From contig NC_092667.1 of assembly GCF_032118995.1 (NCBI RefSeq), forward strand, positions 6,192,931 to 6,256,930: a stretch of 64,000 nt of DNA, read 5' to 3'. This document shows positions 61,801 through 64,000 of this stretch, piece by piece. Below the pieces are notes generated by a model. That model had not been told where the DNA came from. It was given only the letters and a program-made list of their open reading frames with translations, and did no database searches. The position numbers were made by a program, and so were the translations under genes. The stretch comes from Asterias amurensis. Lineage: Eukaryota > Echinodermata > Asteroidea > Forcipulatida > Asteriidae. Positions within the stretch are counted from its first letter, which is position 1. Each line of letters starts with the position of its first letter.

Positions 61801-64000
61801 AGTGAGCTCTGAGCCGTTTAGCTGTCCAGCATTCATCATGAACACTCAAGAGTACATAGAGAGATTAGCGTCAGTCCAATGGGACTATGAGTTATTCATC
61901 CAATCATTTCAACTCCCAGAGTACTTTGACCTGCTTGCTGTTTTACCTCAGATTCTTAGTAACATCTCTACTACAGAGTTACAGAGGTAAGTTTATCCAT
62001 TTGTTCTTGCTGAGTTCCATGATTGGTCTGCTCCATTAGGGATGTACCTCACTAAATAAACTCCCACAGAATACTGTGCAAAATGCTCAATACTAAAATA
62101 TACAAAAAAATTACTTTTAAGTCTTACAGCTTTTTATAGCGAAGGGAAAATGTTTCCAAAGACTCTTGAGCTTTTATCCTCTGCTCAATTTAATATGGGA
62201 TTCCCAAGGCCTGGCGAGTTAATCTCACTTCAAACAAACCCCACTCCTACGGCAGTGTCATTTTTGTTAGCGTCCGAGCATAAATCTTGAAAAATGTCCC
62301 TACACCTTGGCAAATAGGACCATTAATATCAGGACCTATGTTATCCAAAACACCTGAAGATGGAAGTCAACAACCCAGTTCACAATTGAGCATACTCTTT
62401 TATATGGCTCTCAAATCTGTCTAATATAGAATATTTTGCCCTGTGGTTTTGTGCATTTTCCTCTGAAGCCTTGCAATAATGTGAATTTGACAACAAATAT
62501 TTCTAAACTGTACACAAATCATTTTAAGGACTTAAACAAAGTGACCTTTTGACCTTTTCTTCTCTGTTGCAGTTTAAATGAGTTGTTTAATCTATTGACA
62601 CCATTGGCTGGTCCCCTGCTTAGCAGTGATACCTTCAGCAATGGAACTATCATGGATTCACTTCTGCCTTATCTAGAACAGATGGATGAGTACCTGGGAG
62701 CTCAACAGGGTAAGACAAAACTCATGGACACACTTCGTCTTTGTTTTGATGTCTGTTTGGGAGTTTGTATAGCTGCCCCACATCTAAAACTGAAACTTTC
62801 TTCTCATTTCTTATTGGCACGGTTTATACAATGTAGGGTCAAAAGTGATTTCTGATGTTTTTTATTGTGAATAGTTTTTGTCATCGTTTTACACTTGTTT
62901 CTACTAATATGTAGGTAACCTTGAGCTTCTTGATTTGAATACACTTTGGTTAAACACATCTTCAATCAAGCAGTACCTATCTGAAATACCAGGTCTAAGC
63001 TTCAGTGTCATCGATGCTCTCATAAATGCTAAACTCAATACCTCTGCTGTAAGTATTTCAAGTCATTATTTTCATTTCTTTAGTTTTTGAAGAATGTTTT
63101 ATTAAACATTTTGGCAAAACCTGGAGTGTGCTTTGTCGGTCGTAACCAAAAACTGTTTCAGTCAATGGCCAATGATTTACCAATTGCAAACTTAATCGAA
63201 ACAGTTATTGGTTACCACCGCCAAAACGCACCCTGGTCTCAACCAGTTCCTGACAGTATCTTTAAATTTATCATCATTCGTCGTTGGGGTATTAATTTTG
63301 GAAACTGTTCAAACTTCCAAAATATTTTATGTTAGAATATGTTACAATGAAATGTAAATCAGTCAACTGACTCTAGTCAAATCACATCAAAATCATCTAT
63401 GATTTCTTTTTCTTCAGTTGGTAGTTCTAACCACGATGCCCGGTAATTTAGCTGAACATCTCTGCATGAATGATGCCTTCTCCACTGTGTTAATAATGGA
63501 TGATTCAAACGCAGCGTCAGAGATTCAGCGGGTGATTTGTGAAGCTTTAAACTCCCAAGATACCCTTGACTACCTCCTGGGATCCCTCAATGCTACGGAG
63601 ATAGTCCGATTGGTGAGTGTCTCTTCAACTCATTCAAATTTATTAGGGTTGTGTTTGTTTTGTATTGTCATACTGGGGTAGCCCCATCAGTTGTCAAGGG
63701 AGTGATCTCCCTAGCTTGCCGTGGATTTATACAGTGGACACCCAACCTTAACTAGAGGATGACCCTTTATATCGGGGAAACCAAAACCTTACAGGAGAAA
63801 CCAAAAAGGAGAAATTAGCACCTAGAAAATGGACCTTCATATGAGAGACACCAAATACGAGAATGAACCTATGGTTCCAAATACCAATATTATAAACTCT
63901 TTTCTGGCTTTCACTGTATCTCCAGGTAACAATGTCCACACCACTACATGTAGTCATCACCTGGCCTGAATACCTGAATGAGCTCTTGACCGCTCTGGAA
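21466..64000 (+). CDS. Giant ABCA12/ABCA13-like transporter, N-terminal ~3,727 residues (partial, 3' end outside window)
   Basis: ABCA full transporters are lipid-moving ABC proteins with a very large first extracellular loop. N-terminal exons are 21466-21531, 23864-23957, 24572-24713 and 28942-29084. They give a 22-residue cytosolic leader (MGVCGQLGLLLKKNLKLRIR), one hydrophobic helix (about residues 23-42), then RLKFPP and CYYDAKAMPSRGMVPFMQSL, matching the ABCA hallmark Cys-x-KAMPS after helix 1. From residue 149 onward come 15 modules and two C-type-lectin-like domains (listed separately), all still extracellular and rich in NxT/NxS sequons. In total at least 67 coding exons in 42.5 kb keep one frame with no stop. 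Human ABCA13 (5,058 residues) has a comparable giant loop, so ABCA13/ABCA12 kinship is inferred. The nucleotide-binding domains are not in the window, so ATPase identity rests on the N-terminus. Confidence 0.85.
22150..23225 (+). mobile_element. 3' fragments of non-LTR retrotransposons (LINE, CR1/L2-like)
   Basis: Two partial reverse-transcriptase C-termini lie side by side in different frames. The first (about 22190-22305) reads SRTIPIWNSLPPQVKSS. The second (22304-22591) reads QRKAFRIILTW, NIPPLTERLEQLSLNFGNSL, HREWLPPARN and IRCRTNRYRSSPIPYL, then stops. A 3'UTR-like stretch with a TTTG/TCTG/CTTG microsatellite follows, ending TAATAATATAATAATAAAAA. It is inactive (5' truncated) and sits in ABCA intron 1. 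Confidence 0.75.
22710..22968. repeat. (TTTG)n-(TCTG)n-(TTTG)n-(CTTG)n microsatellite
   Basis: About 260 bp of tetranucleotide repeats with block-wise variants. The Cys/Leu/Val/Phe open frames across it are repeat artefacts. Confidence 0.97.
23313..23342. repeat. (ACAAG)n short pentanucleotide repeat
   Basis: Five to six tandem ACAAG units in ABCA intron 1, with no coding significance. Confidence 0.9.
24989..25130. repeat. Two long poly-G tracts
   Basis: G runs of more than 12 bases near 24990-25006 and about 9-10 near 25117-25127 lie in ABCA intron 3. They are possible G-quadruplex formers on the transcript sense strand and may be assembly-error prone. Confidence 0.8.
26270..26380. repeat. 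Short inverted-repeat element (CATATCTGTGTTTTGATTGG type)
   Basis: ATCTGTGTTTTGATTGGTCC is followed by a mirrored GACCAACCAAAGTACAGATATGGAAAGCTTA. A related solitary copy lies at about 3432-3475 in SMC6 (TAAGCTTTCCATATCTGTG). Confidence 0.6.
26562..26934. repeat. Cluster of 16-bp palindromes CCCAACTACAGTTGGG and variants
   Basis: Near-identical palindromes occur at 26829-26844 (TATA centre), 26878-26893 and 26918-26933. Degenerate relatives lie at 26563-26576, 26591-26614 and 26618-26633. A hairpin built on GAGGGCGCTATCATC / GATGATAGCGCCCTC lies between the two groups (26694-26784). Confidence 0.85.
28080..28709. repeat. 63-bp minisatellite, 10 copies
   Basis: The unit begins CCACCGGGCTAGCTTAGACT and contains the self-complementary TTGCATGCAA. 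Ten nearly identical copies are present, differing at a few positions (GACTAGG/GACCAGG, ACGTTGC/ACAATGC/ACATTGC). It ends about 230 bp before ABCA coding exon 4. No reading frame is conserved (TAG within units). Confidence 0.97.
28715..28770 (+). mobile_element. Fragment of tRNA-like SINE
   Basis: AGGTTGTGTGTTCGAATCTC resembles a B box after a degenerate A-box-like part. It is a short remnant next to the minisatellite. Confidence 0.4.
29401..30961 (+). CDS. ABCA-like gene: extracellular module 1 (residues ~149-367)
   Basis: Exons 29401-29528, 29841-30038, 30254-30453 and 30831-30961, intron phases 1-0-0-2-1. Exon b holds the cysteine pair (TACNATKL ... SKALCDVK), and exon d has the recurring ATWWMDVKKIAL motif. 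This sets the template that later modules follow. Confidence 0.85.
31237..31332 (-). mobile_element. SINE, tRNA-Leu-like family (reverse)
   Basis: Reads on the minus strand as a tRNA-like unit with B box GTGGGTTTGAACCC. In the intron between ABCA exons 30831-30961 and 31761-31888. Confidence 0.6.
31761..33721 (+). CDS. ABCA-like gene: extracellular module 2 (residues ~368-605)
   Basis: Exons 31761-31888, 32328-32549, 33012-33244 and 33591-33721. Exon a reads LGSLLHNDTIIMDVFQQF, nearly matching module 4. The Cys pair is LLCSSE ... ETICGLG. Exon d contains TPLWPQVEYQL. It ends in phase 1, directly before lectin cassette 1. Confidence 0.85.
34299..35002 (+). CDS. ABCA-like gene: C-type-lectin-like domain 1 (residues ~606-735)
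   Basis: Two exons, 34299-34470 and 34785-35002, form a phase 1-1 cassette of about 130 residues. CTLD landmarks in order: CRNGW start, SCYKY, W.AHSRCKE, HLVGVNNWEEQQYL, the WLGL motif (TWLGLWY), ELCGKANFG, and final VDC ... LLCEIP. The six cysteines fit a long-form CTLD. The canonical Ca/sugar residues are absent: there is no EPN or QPD, and the WND position reads LWHHVDC. Calcium-dependent sugar binding is therefore doubtful. Confidence 0.88.
34590..34716 (-). mobile_element. SINE, tRNA-Leu-like family (reverse)
   Basis: On the minus strand it begins GGCATGTCGTGGCCGAGTGG (a Leu/Ser-type A box), with a CTCTGGTGTTGTCAGC variable region and the B-box-like GTGGGTTTGATACC. It lies in the intron that splits lectin domain 1. 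Confidence 0.7.
35250..36689 (+). CDS. ABCA-like gene: extracellular module 3 (residues ~736-968)
   Basis: Exons 35250-35374, 35580-35756, 35952-36217 and 36559-36689. Exon a has LELGPNVTEAIIHSFLNATR, closely matching module 5. The Cys pair is VLCSVD ... QKLCSLN. The last exon's acceptor (ATTTAAAG) has a weak pyrimidine tract, but frame, 131-nt length and the VPWWTMVKK motif all support it. Confidence 0.82.
36247..36430 (+). mobile_element. SINE, GGTTGGCGTAGYGG family
   Basis: GGTCAGGTTGGCGAAGTGGT head and a tail with CTGACTGCATGTGTGG and TTTTCCTCACATATATGTAA, related to the ANT-intron copy at 11690-11875. Confidence 0.65.
36944..38839 (+). CDS. ABCA-like gene: extracellular module 4 (residues ~969-1214)
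   Basis: Exons 36944-37071, 37476-37715, 38171-38409 and 38709-38839. Exon a, LGSLFRNDSIIRDIL, is the closest relative of module 2. The Cys pair is LLCLGQ ... TQLCQLA with a wider spacing. Exon d has the TDFWPAVQEQL motif. Confidence 0.85.
37985..38105 (-). mobile_element. SINE, tRNA-Leu-like family (reverse)
   Basis: On the minus strand: GACTCAAGCTCTTGTGTTTT and B box GTGGGTTCGAGTCC, followed by CTGTGTCCTTAAGCAAGAC. Confidence 0.7.
39044..40722 (+). CDS. ABCA-like gene: extracellular module 5 (residues ~1215-1439)
   Basis: Exons 39044-39168, 39299-39472, 39747-40000 and 40601-40722. LELGPNVTEAVLQAFLNATK and EFAHYANLTDIIQKSQL match module 3 closely. The Cys pair is VLCRDD ... QQLCSFN. The last exon begins with seven G right after its acceptor and encodes a diverged motif d without the usual Trp. 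Confidence 0.8.
40014..40130. mobile_element. Short palindromic MITE, TCCTAACT type
   Basis: GATTTCACAAAG ... CTTTGTGAAATC termini with internal GGACTAGTCCTAACTTAAGA. Same family as 4165-4290. Confidence 0.75.
40265..40440 (-). mobile_element. SINE, tRNA-Lys-like family (reverse)
   Basis: On the minus strand: TGATAGCTCAGTTGGTAGAG (A box), TTAATATGGTGG, then the B-box-like CACAGGTTCAAGCTCC. Relatives at 46305-46465 and 58310-58445. Confidence 0.75.
40923..42579 (+). CDS. ABCA-like gene: extracellular module 6 (residues ~1440-1669)
   Basis: Exons 40923-41056, 41279-41464, 41629-41852 and 42434-42579. The Cys pair is AFCNAT ... NYLCAVN. Exon c is rich in sequons (NSTVNINST). It ends in phase 1 immediately before lectin cassette 2. 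Confidence 0.83.
41918..42075 (+). mobile_element. SINE, tRNA-Leu-like family
   Basis: GGGCCAAGTGGTCTAGTTC head, ACAAGCTCTGATGTTGCCAG, and GAGGTTTCAACCTCGGTCAT at the B-box position. Confidence 0.65.
42741..43651 (+). CDS. ABCA-like gene: C-type-lectin-like domain 2 (residues ~1670-1798)
   Basis: Exons 42741-42909 and 43434-43651, again a phase 1-1 cassette. The second exon has exactly the same length (218 nt) as its counterpart in domain 1. Landmarks: PCREGW, SCYTYM, HTGCLATHSRSHVVDINTQ, EEQAFL, SWINLY (WIGL equivalent), LSCGKANFGGDGLW, ANC ... YICEAAP. It shares CGKANFG.DGLW with domain 1, so the two are probably duplicates. There is no EPN/QPD, and WND is replaced by LWYPANC. Confidence 0.88.
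42920..43315. repeat. Degenerate tandem repeat (TTTGAAACTTTGCATGGTGG type)
   Basis: In the intron splitting lectin domain 2, about six units of about 60 bp carry GATTTGAAACTTTGCAYGGTGG, AAATNCAATCCAGTAAGATTTG and CAGTAACACCATG in a roughly 190-bp higher-order period. Single related motifs occur near 14890, 35790 and 54790. Confidence 0.8.
44055..44165 (-). mobile_element. SINE, GGTTGGCGTAGCGG family (reverse)
   Basis: On the minus strand: GGTCAGGTTGGCGTAGCGGT, then CTAGGACCCCGGTTCAAATC. This is the best-preserved promoter-like copy of the family. It abuts module 7's first exon acceptor. Confidence 0.8.
44185..45824 (+). CDS. ABCA-like gene: extracellular module 7 (residues ~1799-2007)
   Basis: Exons 44185-44318, 44517-44705, 45139-45329 and 45712-45824. 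LSTLFRNPSSLTD echoes the module exon-a start. The Cys pair is SLCDND ... EALCSNG. Exon d has NESWYSEINTTM. Confidence 0.83.
45585..45680 (-). mobile_element. SINE, tRNA-Leu-like family (reverse)
   Basis: On the minus strand: GGTACGTCATGGCCAAGCAG, CTCTGGTGTTTCTGTTCAGC, GTGGGTTTGTGTCC. Ends about 30 bp before a coding exon. Confidence 0.6.
45855..46220. mobile_element. TTAA-flanked MITE (piggyBac-like), 366 bp
   Basis: TTAA-AGGCAGTGGACACTATTGG and CCAATAGTGTCCACTGTCT-TTAA termini, plus the internal perfect hairpin GATTTCGAGACCTCA / TGAGGTCTCGAAATC (46018-46060). I recall near-identical elements as abundant in sea-star genomes; this was not checked. Confidence 0.85.
46305..46465 (-). mobile_element. 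SINE, tRNA-Lys-like family (reverse)
   Basis: On the minus strand: GGGCTAGATAGCTCAGTTAG, TTAATCCAAAGGGCTTTGGT, TTCAAATCC. The tail CAAAGATATTGACAAAAC lies upstream on the minus strand. Confidence 0.75.
46643..48605 (+). CDS. ABCA-like gene: extracellular module 8 (residues ~2008-2232)
   Basis: Exons 46643-46776, 47172-47366, 47814-48028 and 48475-48605. The Cys pair is TMCNAG ... GALCSLN. Exon d has DEPWWPEIEVGV. The first acceptor is read at TAG|GTCAACAC; a GAG four bases upstream would add a codon-shifted alternative and is rejected by frame. Confidence 0.83.
47455..47500 (-). mobile_element. SINE fragment, tRNA-Lys-like family (reverse)
   Basis: On the minus strand: GGTCCTTGATTCAAATCCCG followed by CTCTAGTCAAATTCTCC, the 3' half of the family. 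Confidence 0.5.
49050..51385 (+). CDS. ABCA-like gene: extracellular module 9 (residues ~2233-2443)
   Basis: Exons 49050-49171, 49568-49741, 50292-50479 and 51237-51385. The Cys pair is LLCLAE ... AVLCSLN with PSVNTTAVQ between. The end of its first exon is partly duplicated in the following intron (49180-49245). Confidence 0.83.
49180..49245 (+). repeat. Duplicated 3' end of an ABCA exon with its splice donor
   Basis: ATCTACCCAGACATCCTAGG ... GTGCAGACG|GTAAAT is a ~62-bp direct copy (few substitutions) of the end of exon 49050-49171. If the second donor were used, the intervening GTA AGC TAT TAG would stop translation. Confidence 0.9.
49385..49530 (-). mobile_element. SINE, tRNA-Leu-like family (reverse)
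   Basis: On the minus strand: GGACTCAAGCGCTGGTGTTT, GTGCGAGCTTGAGTCC, then TTTAGACACTTTTACAATTA. Confidence 0.65.
49925..50095. mobile_element. Short palindromic MITE, TCCTAACT type
   Basis: TTTCACCAAACTCTTTCTAA ... GCAGTTTGTCAAAT termini, with internal TTAGGACGAGTTACTT and AACTCGTCC-like inverted motifs; more degenerate than the other two copies. Confidence 0.6.
51831..53295 (+). CDS. ABCA-like gene: extracellular module 10, with fused b+c exon (residues ~2444-2662)
   Basis: Exons 51831-51964, 52319-52731 and 53186-53295. The 413-nt exon combines what are separate b and c exons in every other complete module, so one intron has been lost. The Cys pair is YFCSTN ... EAVCSLN; SGVWNIVKPYIDI is motif d. 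Confidence 0.85.
52092..52164. repeat. Perfect ~31-bp-arm hairpin
   Basis: TGCATCTTTATTGCATTTTG continues to AAATTG, with a ~10-nt loop, then its exact complement. Located in the ABCA intron before the fused exon. Confidence 0.9.
53335..53400 (-). mobile_element. SINE fragment, tRNA-Lys-like family (reverse)
   Basis: On the minus strand: GGAGGTCATTGGTTCAAATC then CCGCTATCGTAAATTTTTC. Confidence 0.5.
53438..55714 (+). CDS. ABCA-like gene: extracellular module 11, with one extra exon (residues ~2663-2918)
   Basis: Exons 53438-53565, 53982-54176, 54351-54550, 55242-55358 and 55587-55714. The 117-nt exon 55242-55358 (39 codons, phase 2-2) is an extra symmetric exon that could be skipped without frame change. 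The Cys pair is VFCNST ... QAMCALN. Motif d AGVWHYVTPFLEM is in the last exon. Confidence 0.8.
53590..53950 (+). mobile_element. Long SINE-like repeat
   Basis: GGTTGCCTTGTGCATCAAGG head, ACCCTGGTTCAATTACTGGC (B-box-like) and a tail with TATATTGGTCAATGTGGCTG. A related element spans about 55800-56210 (TATGGGTCGATGTGACTGGC). A shorter remnant lies near 60760-60880. Confidence 0.55.
54600..54785. mobile_element. Inverted-repeat MITE (GAGGTTTGCGGTAGCGCCGTG type)
   Basis: GAGGTTTGCGGTAGCGCCG and AAATCTCTTTAGAGTAG at the left are mirrored by CTACTCAAAAGAGATTTACA-like sequence and GTTTCTGCAAACCTC at the right. Confidence 0.7.
54895..55082 (-). mobile_element. SINE, tRNA-Leu-like family (reverse)
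   Basis: On the minus strand: CTCAAGCTCTGTTGTTTCTG, TTCATCAGAGTGTGGGTTTG, AGTCCCGGTCATGACACTTG, TGTCCTTAGGCAAGATACTT. One of the fullest copies. Confidence 0.75.
55800..56215 (+). mobile_element. Long SINE-like repeat, second copy
   Basis: TGGCCCTGGTTCAAGTCCTG (B-box-like), CGGAAACACCAAACACTTTC and TATGGGTCGATGTGACTGGC correspond in order to the element at 53590-53950. No coding exon in this stretch. Confidence 0.55.
56360..58784 (+). CDS. ABCA-like gene: extracellular module 12 (residues ~2919-3142)
   Basis: Exons 56360-56487, 57119-57313, 57890-58107 and 58654-58784. The Cys pair is TFCTPF ... QMLCQLN. Exon c contains the recurrent FDWEALIANVDSVI pattern, and exon d GGVWLDVKHYVAT. Confidence 0.84.
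58310..58445 (-). mobile_element. SINE, tRNA-Lys-like family (reverse), best copy
   Basis: On the minus strand: GGGCTAGAAAGCTCAGTAGG, TAGAGTGCC, TTAATCTGTTGGTCATAGGT, TCAAGTCCCGCTCTAGTCAA. This follows tRNA-Lys in A box, anticodon region and B box. Confidence 0.8.
58888..60620 (+). CDS. ABCA-like gene: extracellular module 13 (residues ~3143-3360)
   Basis: Exons 58888-59003, 59343-59534, 59655-59857 and 60478-60620. The Cys pair is VLCDAA ... SALCGLS. The last exon's start and acceptor exist in two extra upstream copies (see the 94-bp repeat). Confidence 0.83.
59900..59998 (-). mobile_element. tRNA-like SINE fragment (reverse)
   Basis: On the minus strand: GGGTGGTCAAGTGGTAAGAC, then TTGTGAGTTTGAATCC. 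The A-box/B-box spacing fits a tRNA head. Confidence 0.5.
60268..60540 (+). repeat. 94-bp tandem triplication of an ABCA exon's splice acceptor and 5' end
   Basis: TTAATCCCATCCAG|CTTGGA followed by ~50 bp of exon-like sequence occurs with junctions at 60290, 60384 and 60478. Only the third continues into the real exon. Copies 1 and 2 reach TAA shortly after AAAGCTTTT or GAAGCTTGT. Confidence 0.92.
60908..62709 (+). CDS. ABCA-like gene: extracellular module 14 (residues ~3361-3592)
   Basis: Exons 60908-61044, 61428-61637, 61775-61986 and 62573-62709. The Cys pair is IVCNEV ... NLLCGIQ, plus an additional FSCPAF cysteine in exon c, which is unusual for these modules. Confidence 0.83.
61225..61345 (+). 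pseudogene. Decaying in-frame copy of ABCA exon 61428-61637
   Basis: The sequence translates VSGDMRKGIICNKELLRES and then a further part ending NINLT, aligning codon for codon with the exon's VRGDIPEGIVCNEVLLKES. It keeps the module cysteine and the sequon, and an acceptor-like GTTTGCTAG precedes it. The 3' half is lost at a GGGGGGAAAAAAAA run and no donor is seen. A relic of exon duplication. Confidence 0.85.
62915..64000 (+). CDS. ABCA-like gene: start of extracellular module 15 (residues ~3593-3727, cut by window end)
   Basis: Exons 62915-63048, 63418-63612 and 63926 onward. The Cys pair is HLCMND ... RVICEALN. The third exon is open at base 64000 (VTMSTPLHVVITWPEYLNEL), so the array continues or ends beyond the window. 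Confidence 0.8.

Overview
The window is eukaryotic nuclear DNA from an animal: spliced genes with GT-AG introns, tRNA-derived SINEs, MITEs, LINE remnants and many microsatellites. It is most likely an echinoderm, and possibly a sea star. That guess rests on the intronic TTAA-flanked MITE at 45.9-46.2 kb and the repeat style, recalled from memory and not searched. Exons were assembled by eye from splice consensus and reading-frame continuity.

Layout. (1) 0.1-5.6 kb, + strand: nine exons giving the C-terminal ~424 residues of SMC6 (coiled coil, ABC signature LSGGERS, Walker B DEFDVFMD), then a 3'UTR with a poly(A) signal near 6.94 kb. (2) 8.1-10.4 kb, - strand: an unrecognised ~329-residue protein with an N-terminal membrane anchor followed by a coiled coil. 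(3) 11.4-12.7 kb, + strand: a complete two-coding-exon ADP/ATP translocase, divergent from gene 2 across a ~1 kb interval. (4) 12.7-21.4 kb: no supported gene, but two TTAA MITE/fold-back type elements and perfect hairpins. (5) 21.47 kb to the window end, + strand: the 5' part of a giant ABCA-class transporter gene (ABCA12/ABCA13-like). At least 67 coding exons encode about 3,727 residues and the gene runs off the edge.

The main result is the architecture of gene 5. After a typical ABCA start (cytosolic Lys-rich leader, first membrane helix, Cys followed by KAMPS), the whole first extracellular loop is a tandem array of about 15 homologous modules of 209-256 residues. Each is normally encoded by four exons with the invariant intron-phase pattern 1-0-0-2-1. 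Each has one cysteine pair, usually ending in LCSLN or a variant. Two C-type-lectin-like domains, each a symmetric phase 1-1 two-exon cassette, are inserted exactly at module boundaries. I do not know of lectin domains in vertebrate ABCA proteins. The locus also preserves traces of ongoing exon birth: a copied splice acceptor plus exon start (three copies, 94-bp period), a copied exon end plus donor, an in-frame decaying exon copy, a fused exon and an extra symmetric exon. The nucleotide-binding domains and remaining membrane helices should lie beyond the window.
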